From: Peptostreptococcaceae bacterium
GTDB taxonomy: Bacteria; Bacillota; Clostridia; Peptostreptococcales; Peptostreptococcaceae
Assembly: GCA_025210335.1 (NCBI GenBank)
Contig: JAOARY010000069.1
Location: forward strand, 1 to 64,000
Length of the DNA stretch: 64,000 nucleotides
Direction: 5' to 3'
Shown: positions 9,223-18,686 of the stretch, in pieces
How positions within the stretch are numbered: position 1 is the stretch's first letter
Layout: each line of letters opens with the position of its first letter
Position numbers and translations under genes: made by a program
The notes under the pieces: model-generated
The model's input: only the letters and a program-made list of their open reading frames with translations
The model's database searches: none
What the model was told of the DNA's origin: nothing

Positions 9223-10072
9223 AAATAAAGAAAAATTAAATTCTTCTTTTATTAAGATTGATTTGCAAAAGTATAATTTTTTTAAAAGATTAATATTCCT
9301 AAAAAATTATACAGTTTTTTTTATACCTATTATCTTATATTTATCATTTTTTTCTACAGAAAAATTAATATCATCGTATTTTAATATCTATAGAAATGAA
9401 ATTTTATTATCGCCTAGTTTAAACCATGTACTTGGGACTGATTATTTTGGAAATGATATGTTATATATTCTAACAAAAGCATGTAAAAATTCATTAATAA
9501 TAGGTTATATAGCTTCTCTAAGTGCCTTGAGCTTAGGGGTAATTATGGGTTTTTTATCAACATTAAATAGAATTTTAGATTATTATATAACTGTATTAAT
9601 AGATGTGTTTAATAGTATGCCGTCTATAATTTTTTTGATATTTCTACAAAGTTTTTTAAAATCAAATAATATATATATTATTGCATTATTAATAGGTCTT
9701 ACAATGTTTACATCATATGCAAAAGTGAGTAGAAATAAAATAATAGAGGTTAAAAATAAAGATTTTTATAAGGCTTCTTTATTGATGGGTGCAAATAAAT
9801 TATATTTATTTAAAAAACATATCTACCCTTATTTAAAAACTCAACTTATGTATATATTTGCATTTAATGTAGGCAAAGCTATACTTTTAGAGTCATCTCT
9901 TAGTTTTTTTGGGTTTGGAATTTTAATTCAAGAATATTCACTAGGGAGTTTACTTATAGATGCAAAAAAATCTGTTTTTGAAAATAAATGGTGGACTTTT
10001 TTATTTCCAGGATTATCAATAATTTTTTTAGTATATACAATGAAATATTTTGCTCAAAAATCAGAAAAATAA
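9191..10072 (+). CDS. Peptide/nickel-type ABC transporter permease, second subunit
   Basis: A polytopic DppC/OppC-type permease of about 290 residues. The N-terminal hydrophobic segment is followed by the LGTDYFGNDMLY block typical of this subunit, and the EAA loop reads YKASLLMGANKLYLFKKHIYPYLKT. The start is uncertain: the ATG at 9191 overlaps the end of the first permease gene, directly after AGAAGGG, and a TTG at 9203 is an alternative. With the first permease it forms the membrane pore. The ATPase subunits must be encoded elsewhere. Confidence 0.82.
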   Translation: MVIILDFTKIENKEKLNSSFIKIDLQKYNFFKRLIFLKNYTVFFIPIILYLSFFSTEKLISSYFNIYRNEILLSPSLNHVLGTDYFGNDMLYILTKACKNSLIIGYIASLSALSLGVIMGFLSTLNRILDYYITVLIDVFNSMPSIIFLIFLQSFLKSNNIYIIALLIGLTMFTSYAKVSRNKIIEVKNKDFYKASLLMGANKLYLFKKHIYPYLKTQLMYIFAFNVGKAILLESSLSFFGFGILIQEYSLGSLLIDAKKSVFENKWWTFLFPGLSIIFLVYTMKYFAQKSEK

Positions 10073-10154
10073 CTATATTTATATTGTTTTTTGAATTTAT
10101 AAAAAAATGAATTTATAAAAATAAAAAATTTGGCGAAATTTATCGATAAAATTC

Positions 10155-10183
10155 TTGAAATATTTAATTCTTATTGCTAAAAT
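10155..10183 (+). promoter_or_regulatory. Sigma-A-type promoter of the pantothenate block
   Basis: TTGAAA (10155-10160) and TAAAAT (10178-10183) are separated by 17 bases. Transcription would start near 10190, so the tandem hairpins at 10237-10314 would lie in the leader. Confidence 0.6.
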
Positions 10184-10236
10184 AAAATTAATTTCATATT
10201 AATGTGACTTGCTATTATTTTTAATTAAAAGTTCAC

Positions 10237-10314
10237 AAGCTAGTATCTTTTGGGAGCTAGACTTTATGATTTAAAAAATTTTTTTGATGTCCAGTATCTT
10301 TTAAGAACTGGAAC
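10237..10314 (+). promoter_or_regulatory. Two tandem stem-loops resembling the pan RNA motif
   Basis: Hairpin 1 is 10237-10264 and hairpin 2 is 10289-10314. Both have the same plan: a short outer stem, a bulged A on the 3' side (10261; 10312), a 5-bp stem (CTAGT/GCTAG; CCAGT/ACTGG), a bulged A on the 5' side (10245; 10296), then TC/GA closing a 6-base loop that starts TTTT. The published pan motif is a stem with two conserved bulged As, often in tandem, upstream of pantothenate genes. Here the next genes are a pantothenate-type transporter and coaX. Hairpin 2 ends at the base before the CGGAGGT ribosome binding site, which suggests control of translation. Confidence 0.75.
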
Positions 10315-10325
10315 GGAGGTGCAAT

Positions 10326-10919
10326 ATGATAAATGTAAAGAGTGAGAAGAATTTATTTTCGACAAAAAAAATGGTTTTAACAGCTATGTTAGGTGCTATT
10401 TGTATTATACTTGGCAGTACACCACTTGGTTTTATACCAATAGGGCCAGTTAGAGTTACTATAATGCATATACCTGTTATAATTGGTGCTATATTAGAAG
10501 GACCTTTAGTAGGTGCAATAGTAGGGCTTATGTTTGGTGGATTTAGTATTTTTCAAGCTTTAACGCAACCAACACCAATATCTTTTGTTTTTTTAAATCC
10601 ATTGGTTTCAATATTACCAAGGATTTTAATTGGTTTGGTATCAGCGTATTTATATATGGGACTTAAAAAAGTTATAAAAAATGATAACTTAGCTACTGCA
10701 ATTACAGGTGGAATTGGAACTTTAACAAATACTGTTGGAGTTTTATCTATGATTTATCTACTTTATGGAGTAGAATTTGTAAGCAATTTAGGTGGAGATA
10801 TAAAATTAGTAGGCAAATTTATACTAACTATTGGACTTACTAATGGAATACCAGAAATAATACTTGCGATATTTGTAGTTGCCGGAGTATGTAGAGCATT
10901 AAGATTAGTAAGAAAATAA
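10326..10919 (+). CDS. panT: ECF transporter S component, probably for pantothenate
   Basis: A 197-residue, mostly hydrophobic substrate-binding (S) subunit of an energy-coupling-factor vitamin importer. The block FIPIGPVRVTIMHIPVIIGAILEGPLVGAIVGLMFG is typical of the group. It needs the shared EcfA/EcfT module, which is not in the window. Pantothenate is inferred from three points: coaX (pantothenate kinase) follows 23 bases later, the leader has pan-like hairpins, and the sequence type fits. GGAGGT lies 5 bases before the ATG. Confidence 0.78.
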   Translation: MINVKSEKNLFSTKKMVLTAMLGAICIILGSTPLGFIPIGPVRVTIMHIPVIIGAILEGPLVGAIVGLMFGGFSIFQALTQPTPISFVFLNPLVSILPRILIGLVSAYLYMGLKKVIKNDNLATAITGGIGTLTNTVGVLSMIYLLYGVEFVSNLGGDIKLVGKFILTIGLTNGIPEIILAIFVVAGVCRALRLVRK

Positions 10920-10942
10920 AATAAAAAGAGGTTAGTATATTT

Positions 10943-11713
10943 ATGTTATTAGTATTTGATGTAGGTAACACTAATACAGTAATTGGTGTTTACAAGGGCA
11001 AAGAATTAATACACTATTGGAGAATGGCGACTGATGAAAAAAGAACTTCTGATGAATATGGAATGCTTGTAGATAATTTATTTAAATATGAAAATTTAGA
11101 ATTAAAAGAAGTTAAAGATGTTATAATATCATCGGTTGTTCCTAATGTTATGTATTCTTTAGAAAATTTTATAAGAAAATATTGTGAAAAAGAACCTTTA
11201 GTAGTTGGACCAGGAATAAAGACTGGAATGAATATAAAATATGATAATCCAAAGCAAGTAGGTGCAGATAGGATAGTAAATGCTGTTGCTGGTCTTGAAA
11301 AATATGATGCGCCACTTATATTAGTTGACTTTGGTACAGCAACAACATTTTGTGCAATTTCTAAAAATGGAGAATATCTAGGAGGCTCAATAGCTCCTGG
11401 AATAAAAATTTCTAGTGAAGCATTGTTTCAAAGAGCATCGAAGCTCCCAAGAGTTGAACTTGTAACTCCTGGTAAGGTTATAGGAAAAACTACAGTCAAT
11501 GCAATGCAAGCAGGGATAATATATGGTTATGCTGGTTTGGTTGATAATATAGTAAAGAAAATGAAATTAGAACTTAAAGATTCAAATACCAAGGTAATAG
11601 CGACTGGTGGATTATCAACTTTAATAGCAAATGAATCAGATACTATAGATTATGTAGATAAATTCTTAACTTTAGATGGACTTAGAATAATATATGAAAG
11701 AAATCAAAATTAA
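10943..11713 (+). CDS. coaX: Type III pantothenate kinase
   Basis: Phosphorylates pantothenate in the first step of coenzyme A synthesis. The N-terminal phosphate-binding motif [12 protein letters not shown], the central [12 protein letters not shown] and the second ATP-fold motif [13 protein letters not shown] are all present. Its 256 residues are normal for the family. It is probably co-transcribed with the ECF component upstream, which links uptake and activation of the vitamin. A perfect terminator hairpin begins in its stop region. Confidence 0.95.
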   Translation: MLLVFDVGNTNTVIGVYKGKELIHYWRMATDEKRTSDEYGMLVDNLFKYENLELKEVKDVIISSVVPNVMYSLENFIRKYCEKEPLVVGPGIKTGMNIKYDNPKQVGADRIVNAVAGLEKYDAPLILVDFGTATTFCAISKNGEYLGGSIAPGIKISSEALFQRASKLPRVELVTPGKVIGKTTVNAMQAGIIYGYAGLVDNIVKKMKLELKDSNTKVIATGGLSTLIANESDTIDYVDKFLTLDGLRIIYERNQN

Positions 11714-11739
11714 AAGTCAGGATATCCTGACTTTTTTTA
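11713..11739 (+). terminator. Rho-independent terminator after coaX
   Basis: AAAGTCAGGA / TCCTGACTTT forms a perfect 10-bp stem with a 2-base centre (effective loop slightly larger) and is followed by a T run. It separates coaX from dusB. Confidence 0.88.
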
Positions 11740-11764
11740 ACTTGAAGAATTTTTGGAGGAAGAC

Positions 11765-12745
11765 ATGCAAGGAATTAATTTTAAAATAGGTGATTATAAA
11801 CCAAGTGGAAAGGTTTATCTAGCACCAATGGCTGGTTATACAGATTTAGCATATAGGGTTTTGGTATCAAAAATGGGTTGTTCTTTATTATTTTCGGAGA
11901 TGATAAATTCAAAAGCTTTAGCTTTTGAAGATGAAAAAACAAATTCTATGATTAAAATAGATGAGAAGGAAAATGATTGTGCTATTCAAATATTTGGGCA
12001 TGAGGAAGAGTATATAAAAAGAGCATGTGAAATATTAAATGAAAGCATATGTAAAATCATAGATATAAATATGGGTTGTCCAGCACCTAAAGTTGTAAAA
12101 AATAATGATGGGTCTGCACTTATGAAAGATCCAAAGCAAGTAGAAAGAGTAATAAAAGCAGCATGTGAAGGGTCAAATAAACCTGTAACAGTTAAAATAA
12201 GAAAGGGTTGGGATGAAAAAAGCATAAATGCAGTTGAAATTGCCAAAATAGCAGAGGCTAGTGGTGCTAAGGCCATAACTGTACATGGTAGAACAAGAGA
12301 GCAATATTATTCTGGAAAAGCAGATTGGGATATAATAAAGGAAGTAAAAAAAAGCGTTAAGATACCTGTTATAGGAAATGGGGATGTATTTAATTATTTA
12401 GATGCAAAAGCATTATTTGAACATACTGGTTGTGATGCTATAATGATTGGTAGAGGTGCTCAAGGTAATCCATTTATATTTTCTCAAATAGAATATTATT
12501 TAAAACACAATAAAGATCCACAAAAGATTAGTGAAGTTAAAAAAATTGAAACAGCAATAGAACATCTTAATTTAGCTGTAAAGTATAAAGGTGAAAGAGC
12601 CGGAGTTGTCGAAATGAGAAAACATTTGGCATGTTATTTAAAAGGTCTTAAAAATAGTTCCTTAGTAAAAAATGAGATTTTTAGAATAAATTCTTTGCAG
12701 TTGGTTATAGATAAATTAAATAATTATAAAAGGCAGTTTGAGTAA
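11765..12745 (+). CDS. dusB: tRNA-dihydrouridine synthase
   Basis: FMN-dependent reductase that converts uridine to dihydrouridine in tRNA. The N-terminal LAPMAGYTDLAYR, the catalytic-Cys motif MGCPAPKVVKNNDGSALM and the GNGDVF and MIGRGAQGNP flavin-phosphate motifs are clear. The ATG at 11765 has GGAGGA 4-5 bases before it and is preferred to an in-frame TTG at 11753. The gene sits between coaX and greA, an arrangement common in Clostridia. Confidence 0.93.
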   Translation: MQGINFKIGDYKPSGKVYLAPMAGYTDLAYRVLVSKMGCSLLFSEMINSKALAFEDEKTNSMIKIDEKENDCAIQIFGHEEEYIKRACEILNESICKIIDINMGCPAPKVVKNNDGSALMKDPKQVERVIKAACEGSNKPVTVKIRKGWDEKSINAVEIAKIAEASGAKAITVHGRTREQYYSGKADWDIIKEVKKSVKIPVIGNGDVFNYLDAKALFEHTGCDAIMIGRGAQGNPFIFSQIEYYLKHNKDPQKISEVKKIETAIEHLNLAVKYKGERAGVVEMRKHLACYLKGLKNSSLVKNEIFRINSLQLVIDKLNNYKRQFE

Positions 12746-12761
12746 AAGGCAAAATGAATTC

Positions 12762-12790
12762 TTGACATAGAAACTTTGCTATTTTATAAT
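12762..12790 (+). promoter_or_regulatory. Sigma-A promoter for greA-lysS
   Basis: TTGACA (12762-12767) and TATAAT (12785-12790) have a 17-base spacer, a perfect consensus match. The leader would be about 165 bases long; no obvious fold is seen in it. Confidence 0.85.
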
Positions 12791-12961
12791 TTGAGTTATA
12801 TGAAAATGGGTTTTTGTGATTTTTTATAGGCATTTATAAGCAAAAGATTAAATCATATAGTGTTATATTTTAAATTTTTTTAATTTATAAAGATATAATT
12901 TTAAAATAGCGTATTACTGCTTTTAATATATAATAAGTCATGTTAAAAAGGAGATGTTTTT

Positions 12962-13441
12962 ATGGAAGCAAATAAAGAAGTAATCCTTACGCAAGAAGGA
13001 TATAATAAGATGGAAGAGGAACTTGAGTTTTTAAAGACGGTAAGAAGAAAAGAAGTTGCTGGAAGAATTAAAGAAGCAATATCTTTTGGAGATTTATCTG
13101 AAAACTCAGAGTACGATGAAGCTAAAAATGAACAAGCACAGTTAGAAGAAAGAATAGCAAAGATTGAAAGTATTCTTAGAAAAGCTAAGATTATAGAAGA
13201 AAGTGAAATAGATTCAAGTATAGTAACTGTAGGTTCAAAAGTTACAGTTTATGATTTTGAATTCGAAGAAGAAGTAGAATATACTATAGTTGGTTCTGCT
13301 GAAGCAGATCCTTATGAGCAAAAGATATCAAATGAATCGCCAATAGGTAAAGCTCTTATAGGTCATAAAGAAGGCGAAACATTAGAAATTCAAGTACCAG
13401 ATGGAGTAGTAAAACTAGATATTAAAGCTGTCACAAGATAA
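12962..13441 (+). CDS. greA: Transcription elongation factor GreA
   Basis: Rescues backtracked RNA polymerase by stimulating transcript cleavage. The N-terminal coiled coil ([20 protein letters not shown], then [23 protein letters not shown]) holds the acidic tip. The C-terminal FKBP-like domain ends [21 protein letters not shown]. The length of 159 residues is standard. It is followed 16 bases later by lysS and shares the promoter at 12762. Confidence 0.96.
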   Translation: MEANKEVILTQEGYNKMEEELEFLKTVRRKEVAGRIKEAISFGDLSENSEYDEAKNEQAQLEERIAKIESILRKAKIIEESEIDSSIVTVGSKVTVYDFEFEEEVEYTIVGSAEADPYEQKISNESPIGKALIGHKEGETLEIQVPDGVVKLDIKAVTR

Positions 13442-13457
13442 TACGGAGGTGTAAAAA

Positions 13458-14951
13458 GTGGAACAAAGTTTAAATGAAATGCTTCAAATTAGAAGAGAAA
13501 AATTAAGTTCTTTACAAGAAAGGGGAAAAGATCCTTTTAAAATAGAGAAATATGATAGAACTCATCACAGTAAAAATGTATTAGAGAGTTTTGAAGATTT
13601 AGAAGGTAAAGAAGTAAGTATTGCTGGTCGTATGATGAGTAAAAGAGGTCATGGTAAGGCTTCGTTTATAGAATTACAAGATCAAGAAGGTAGAGTACAA
13701 GCATATGTTAGACAAGATAGAATCGGTGAAGAAGAATATGCTGACTTTAAAACTTATGATATTGGAGATATATTAGGAATAAAAGGTGAAGTATTTAAAA
13801 CTCAAAGAGGAGAGATTTCTGTTAAAGCAACTAATGTAACTCTTCTTTCTAAATCACTACAGATATTACCTGAAAAATTCCATGGACTTAAAGATCCTGA
13901 TTTAAGATTTAGACAAAGATATGTTGATTTAATAATGAATCCAGAAGTTAAAGAAGCGTTCTTAATAAGAAATAAGGCTACAAAAGCATTAAGAGAATTC
14001 TTAGAAGAAAAAGGATTTTTAGAAGTTGATACACCTATATTAAATACAATCGCAGGTGGAGCTTCAGCAAGACCGTTTATAACACATCACAATACATTAG
14101 GAATAGATATGTATTTAAGAATAGCAAATGAGTTATACTTAAAAAGACTTATAGTTGGTGGATTTGAAAAAGTATATGAAATGGGTAGAATGTTTAGAAA
14201 TGAAGGTATGTCTATTAAGCATAATCCAGAATATACTGCAATGGAATTATACCAAGCATATGCTGATTATGAAGAAATAATGGAACTTACAGAGAATATA
14301 GTTGCACATATGGCTATAAAAGCTACTGGTTCTTCTAAAATAAATTATCAAGGAAAAGAAATTGATTTTACACCTCCTTGGAGAAGATTATCTATGCAAG
14401 ATGCAGTTAAAGAATATGCTGGTGTAGATTTTGATACTATAAAGACAGATGAAGAAGCTATAAAGATAGCTAAAGAAAAGAATGTAGAAATAAGAGAAGG
14501 TATGACTAGAGGTCATGTTATTAATGAATTCTTTGAGACTTTCTGTGAAGAACATTTAATGCAACCTACTTTTATAACACATCATCCAGTTGAGGTATCT
14601 CCTTTAGCTAAGAGAAACCCACAAGATCCAAGAATAACAAATAGATTTGAAGCTTTCGTTAATACTTGGGAAATAGCCAATGCATTTTCTGAATTAAATG
14701 ATCCAATTGACCAAAAAGGAAGATTTATGGATCAATTAAAGCAAAGAGAAATGGGAGATGATGAAGCTCATTTATTAGATGAAGATTTCTTAAATGCTTT
14801 AGAAGTTGGATTACCACCAACAGGAGGTTTAGGAATCGGGATAGATAGAGTAATGATGTTACTTACAAATTCAACATCTATTAGAGATGTAATTTTATTC
14901 CCAACTATGAAACCTATAGAAAAGACTGAAGAAGTTTCAGAAGAAGAATAA
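13458..14951 (+). CDS. lysS: Lysyl-tRNA synthetase, class II
   Basis: Charges tRNA-Lys. An N-terminal OB-fold anticodon domain precedes the class II catalytic core, with motif 2 [26 protein letters not shown] and motif 3 [14 protein letters not shown] visible. It starts with GTG 8 bases after ACGGAGGTG. The 497-residue length is normal. It forms an operon with greA and ends at a strong terminator. Confidence 0.96.
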   Translation: MEQSLNEMLQIRREKLSSLQERGKDPFKIEKYDRTHHSKNVLESFEDLEGKEVSIAGRMMSKRGHGKASFIELQDQEGRVQAYVRQDRIGEEEYADFKTYDIGDILGIKGEVFKTQRGEISVKATNVTLLSKSLQILPEKFHGLKDPDLRFRQRYVDLIMNPEVKEAFLIRNKATKALREFLEEKGFLEVDTPILNTIAGGASARPFITHHNTLGIDMYLRIANELYLKRLIVGGFEKVYEMGRMFRNEGMSIKHNPEYTAMELYQAYADYEEIMELTENIVAHMAIKATGSSKINYQGKEIDFTPPWRRLSMQDAVKEYAGVDFDTIKTDEEAIKIAKEKNVEIREGMTRGHVINEFFETFCEEHLMQPTFITHHPVEVSPLAKRNPQDPRITNRFEAFVNTWEIANAFSELNDPIDQKGRFMDQLKQREMGDDEAHLLDEDFLNALEVGLPPTGGLGIGIDRVMMLLTNSTSIRDVILFPTMKPIEKTEEVSEEE

Positions 14952-14964
14952 ATTTTATAGTTTA

Positions 14965-15008
14965 AAATATTTGAGTATGGTGTATGCCATACTCAAATAT
15001 TTTTTTGA
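14965..15008 (+). terminator. Strong terminator after lysS
   Basis: A perfect 15-bp stem (14965-14979 with 14986-15000, core TTTGAGTATGG / CCATACTCAAA) and a 6-base loop lead into a T run. Confidence 0.9.
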
Positions 15009-15010
15009 CA

Positions 15011-15061
15011 AAAAAATAGTAAATAAAAGTGAGCTTTAATGATACTTTTTTACTATTTTTT
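15011..15061. other. Second long hairpin in the lysS downstream gap
   Basis: AAAAAATAGTAAA (15011-15023) pairs perfectly with 15049-15061, and AAAAGT/ACTTTT extends the stem inward. A T run follows on the + strand and As precede it, so it could be a back-up bidirectional terminator. The rest of the gap up to 15265 is AT-rich, with only a weak promoter-like TATAAT at 15181-15186. Confidence 0.5.
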
Positions 15062-15265
15062 TTTTAAAATCTAAATTAAATGAATTTTATGACTATATAT
15101 ATGGTATAAATTAATTATAAAATTAATTAAATTTAATGAAATCTTTAAATTAATAGGTTAAAAATAGTACTTTAATGGTATATAATATAATAGTAGATAA
15201 CTTTAACTAATATATTAGTAATATAATTGACTAATGAAATTATGAAAGTTAAAGAGGTGAGATAG

Positions 15266-15475
15266 ATGATTGCTAGATGGATATGCTTTATATGTATTTT
15301 GATGTTTTCCTTGAGAATGATGTTTTTTTTATATGCGGGTATATCCATTGATATAAGTGACAATCAAAGGAAATCTGTTAAGAAAAAAAATAGAGTTAAA
15401 AAGAAAAAAAGAAGTACTAATAAAAAAGTTGATATTGATGAAGAGATTAGAGTAAGAAGAAAGATTGCTAAGTAA
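15266..15475 (+). CDS. Small membrane protein with a basic tail
   Basis: A 69-residue protein I do not recognise. Residues 1-27 are one hydrophobic span (WICFICILMFSLRMMFFLYAG). Residues 34-52 are strongly basic (VKKKNRVKKKKRSTNKK), so the tail should lie in the cytoplasm. AGAGGTGA lies 5-6 bases before the ATG. The gene has its own perfect terminator, whose stem starts inside the last codons. These points argue that it is a real, separately transcribed gene. Confidence 0.65.
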   Translation: MIARWICFICILMFSLRMMFFLYAGISIDISDNQRKSVKKKNRVKKKKRSTNKKVDIDEEIRVRRKIAK

Positions 15476-15490
15476 ATCTTTCTTCTTTTT
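15454..15490 (+). terminator. Terminator overlapping the end of the small membrane protein gene
   Basis: AAGAAGAAAGATT (15454-15466) pairs with AATCTTTCTTCTT (15475-15487), an uninterrupted 13-bp stem, and is followed by Ts. The 5' arm encodes the last residues (RRKIAK). Confidence 0.85.
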
Positions 15491-15584
15491 TATTTTTTTA
15501 AAAATATAATTATTAATTTTAGAAAGATAATTTAGAAAAAATATTTTTTGAAATTAAATCAATTATAAAATTTTTTTATAAAAT

Positions 15585-16775
15585 TTAGCTTTTGCCTAAA
15601 ATATCTTTAGAGTATTTATGAATTTTTTCTAAGCCATTTTCTAAATCAATTGGGTCAGAAGCTAGTGAAATTCTTATATAGTCATCATTTCCAAATGCTA
15701 TTCCAGGAACAACACCCACTTTAATTTTATCCAAAATATCATTACAGAAGGCCTTTGAAAAACTATCATCATACTTTATATATTTTTTTAGTTTTGAAAT
15801 ATTTATAAATATATAAAAAGCACCTTCTGGTTTAATATATTCAAAAATATTATGATCTTTTAATATTTTAATTGCTATATCTCTTCTTTTTTTATATTCC
15901 ATAACCATATTTTTATTATCTTCTTTGCAATATTTTAAAGCACCTGTTGCAATATATTGGCTTACCAAACTTGGATGTGAAACTAAATGTCCTTGAATTT
16001 TAGAAATATAAGATGCTATATGTTTATTGCTAACAGAGTAACCAATTCTAAGACCTGTCATTGCAAATGATTTAGAAAAGCCATTTATAGTAATTACCAT
16101 ATCCATAGCTTTATCGTTTAAAGATGCTAAAGATGTAAAATTATTAGAAAAATCAATAGATTCGTAAATTTCATCAGATATTATGTAAATATTATTTTCA
16201 AGACAAAAATCTAATATTTCTTTTAATTCATCTTTATTATAAATGGCTCCAGTTGGATTAGAAGGATTACAAATTATAAGAGCTTTAGTATTTTCACTTA
16301 TATTATTTTTAAGAATTTCTTTAGTAATTTTAAATGAATTTTCTTTAAATGTTTCTAAAAATTTTGGAATTCCACCTAATAGTTTTATAGTTTCAGGATA
16401 AGAAACCCAATATGGTTTTGGTATTAAAACTTCATCATTTGGATTTATTAAAGCCATAAAACTATTTGTTATAGCATGTTTAGCACCTGAACTGACTACT
16501 ATATTATCTTCATCAACTATTATATTATTTTCTATTTGTAATTTCTTTTTTATCTCTGTTCTAAGCTCTTTTAAACCACTAACTAAATCATAAGTCGTTC
16601 TATTCTCATTAAGACTTTTAATACCGTAATCTGTTGCTTTTTTTGGTACATTAAAATTAGGTTCACCTATACTAAGGTTTATTATATCGATATTATTTGC
16701 CTTTAACTCATTTATTTTAGAACTTATATCAATTGTAATAGATGGAGTTATATTTAAAGCTCTATTTGAAATCAT
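15585..16775 (-). CDS. Pyridoxal-phosphate aminotransferase (aspartate/aromatic type)
   Basis: A 396-residue class I aminotransferase. The PLP-binding lysine lies in INGFSKSFAMTGLRIGY (about residue 235). The Asp/Tyr contacts to the cofactor ring are in YIISDEIYESIDF, the conserved NPSNPTGAIY block precedes them, and the substrate-carboxylate Arg is in DYIRISLA near the C-terminus. It closely resembles the AspC/PatA group of Firmicutes. The exact amino-acid specificity is not predictable. It is transcribed alone, away from cobQ. Confidence 0.88.
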   Translation of the reverse strand: MISNRALNITPSITIDISSKINELKANNIDIINLSIGEPNFNVPKKATDYGIKSLNENRTTYDLVSGLKELRTEIKKKLQIENNIIVDEDNIVVSSGAKHAITNSFMALINPNDEVLIPKPYWVSYPETIKLLGGIPKFLETFKENSFKITKEILKNNISENTKALIICNPSNPTGAIYNKDELKEILDFCLENNIYIISDEIYESIDFSNNFTSLASLNDKAMDMVITINGFSKSFAMTGLRIGYSVSNKHIASYISKIQGHLVSHPSLVSQYIATGALKYCKEDNKNMVMEYKKRRDIAIKILKDHNIFEYIKPEGAFYIFINISKLKKYIKYDDSFSKAFCNDILDKIKVGVVPGIAFGNDDYIRISLASDPIDLENGLEKIHKYSKDILGKS

Positions 16776-16996
16776 AAAAACACCGCCTTTAAAAATAATT
16801 AATTTTTTAAATTTTATAATAAAAGAATTTTTTATTCAAGAAAAACTTTTATTTTGATGATAAAATTATTATAGTAGATTAGTAAAAAAGATATTGATGT
16901 ATTATGATTAATTTTTTACTATACATATTTAATTTTAATAAAATTTTTTATTATTTTTATAAATATAAGCAAGCTAATAAAATAAGAGGTGGTAAA

Positions 16997-18538
16997 ATGG
17001 CTAAAGGTATTATGTTTCAAGGAACAAGTTCAGATGTGGGAAAAAGTATATTAACAGCAGCTTTTTGTAGGATATTAAAGCAAGATGGTTTTAAAGTTGT
17101 GCCTTTTAAATCACAGAATATGGCGCTTAATTCATTTATAACAAAAGAAGGTTTAGAAATGGGTAGAGCACAAGTATTTCAAGCTGAAGCGGCTGGATTA
17201 GAACCTGATGTAAGAATGAATCCTATACTTCTAAAACCTACAACGCATAAAAAAAGCCAAGTCATAATAAATGGAAAAGTTTATGAAGATATGAATGCTT
17301 CTAATTATTTTGAGTTTAAGCCAAAACTTAAGAGTATGATTAGTGATATTTATTATGATCTTACAAAAGATTTTGATATTGCATTGATTGAAGGAGCTGG
17401 AAGTCCAGCAGAAATAAATCTTAAAAAAGATGATATTGTTAATATGGGAATGGCAAAAATAAGTGATTCAGATGTAATATTAATTGGTGATATAGATAGA
17501 GGTGGTGTTTTTGCATCTATTTATGGAACTATAAAGCTTTTAGAAGCAGATGAGCAAAAAAGAATAAAGGGTGTTATAATAAATAAATTTAGAGGGGATA
17601 TAAAAATATTAGAACCAGGAATAAAAATGCTTGAAGATTTAATAGATATACCAGTTTTAGGGGTTATTCCTTTTATGGATGTAAATATTGAAGATGAAGA
17701 TGGTCTTTCAAGCAGATTTAAAAATCTAAAAAATAAAAATGCACCTATAAAAATTGAAGTTGTTTATTTACCTCATATATCGAATTTTACAGATTTTAAT
17801 GTATTTGAAACACAAGAAGATGTGGATATAAGATATATAAGACGAGGTGAAGACATAACAAATCCAGATTTATTACTTCTTCCAGGTAGTAAAAATACTA
17901 TAGAAGATTTAATTTATTTAAGAGAATCTGGTCTTGAAAAACAAATATTAGATTATTATAATAGAGGCGGAAAAATATTTGGGATTTGTGGAGGATATCA
18001 AATATTAGGAAGTAAAATATATGACCCTCTTGGTGTTGAGTGTGGAATTAAAGAAATTGATGGTCTTAATTTATTAGATGTTGAAACTAATTTCGAAGGA
18101 CAAAAAGTAACTACTCAGGTTAAAGCTAAGATAAATAATGGAGTAGGAATTTTAAAAGGACTTAAAGATGTGGATGTTTATGGTTATGAAATTCATATGG
18201 GACGAACTAAATATCAAAAAGATTTAAAATCTTTAGATACAATATATGAAAAATTAAATAAAGAAAGTGAAATTATTGATGGTGCAATAAGTCCTTGTAA
18301 TCGAGTATATGGAACATATATACATGGTATTTTTGATAATATTAATTTTACAAGAGGAATGCTTAATAATATAAGAAAAGAAAAAGGTTTAAAATCTATT
18401 GAAAGTGGTATAAAAACATTTGGAGAGTTTAAAGAAAGGGAATATGATAAGATGGCTTCAATAGTTAGAAATAATGTCGATATAAAGAAACTATACCAAA
18501 TAATAGGCCTTGAAAATCCTAATAAAAAAAATAATTAA
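16997..18538 (+). CDS. cobQ: Cobyric acid synthase
   Basis: Glutamine-dependent amidotransferase that amidates adenosylcobyrinate a,c-diamide during cobalamin synthesis. The N-terminal dethiobiotin-synthetase-like ATP site reads MFQGTSSDVGKSILTAAFCRIL and the C-terminal glutaminase has the nucleophile region IFGICGGYQILG and a late YGYEIHMG. The ATG at 16997, with AGAGGTGG before it, gives 513 residues, the normal length. An upstream ATG (16904) would add 31 hydrophobic residues and has no good ribosome binding site. No other cobalamin gene is nearby and no B12 riboswitch is apparent in the 220-base leader, so this looks like a scattered pathway gene or a salvage step. Confidence 0.93.
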   Translation: MAKGIMFQGTSSDVGKSILTAAFCRILKQDGFKVVPFKSQNMALNSFITKEGLEMGRAQVFQAEAAGLEPDVRMNPILLKPTTHKKSQVIINGKVYEDMNASNYFEFKPKLKSMISDIYYDLTKDFDIALIEGAGSPAEINLKKDDIVNMGMAKISDSDVILIGDIDRGGVFASIYGTIKLLEADEQKRIKGVIINKFRGDIKILEPGIKMLEDLIDIPVLGVIPFMDVNIEDEDGLSSRFKNLKNKNAPIKIEVVYLPHISNFTDFNVFETQEDVDIRYIRRGEDITNPDLLLLPGSKNTIEDLIYLRESGLEKQILDYYNRGGKIFGICGGYQILGSKIYDPLGVECGIKEIDGLNLLDVETNFEGQKVTTQVKAKINNGVGILKGLKDVDVYGYEIHMGRTKYQKDLKSLDTIYEKLNKESEIIDGAISPCNRVYGTYIHGIFDNINFTRGMLNNIRKEKGLKSIESGIKTFGEFKEREYDKMASIVRNNVDIKKLYQIIGLENPNKKNN

Positions 18539-18606
18539 AATTGTGAAGCGTTTGAAATAACTTCTTTTCAAAAAAAAAGAATAGCGTTTTCAATGTATAT
18601 ATAAAT

Positions 18607-18677
18607 TTGACGTATAAAGCTAAATCTGATAATCTAAATATGGCCCTTTAACTGGGAAAGTTGAAGGGAATTTTTTT
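18607..18677 (+). terminator. Terminator preceded by a promoter-like pair (cobQ-nrdD gap)
   Basis: CCCTTTAACT (18644-18653) pairs with AGTTGAAGGG (18659-18668) with one T-G pair, followed by TTTTTTT (18671-18677). This ends cobQ transcription. Immediately upstream, TTGACG (18607-18612) and TAATCT (18630-18635) with a 17-base spacer would give a transcript only about 35 bases long, ending at the terminator. The promoter half may be chance. The gap holds nothing else visible except the NrdR-like sites. Confidence 0.7.
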
Positions 18678-18686
18678 GATTAATAT

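Noticed and set aside
16776-16996. Possible cobalamin riboswitch before cobQ
   Set aside because: No B12-box-like sequence or large multi-stem fold is visible; the leader is plain AT-rich DNA.
16904-16996. Upstream ATG giving a 31-residue longer CobQ
   Set aside because: The extra segment is hydrophobic and low-complexity and lacks a ribosome binding site; the ATG at 16997 has AGAGGTGG and starts at the conserved fold.
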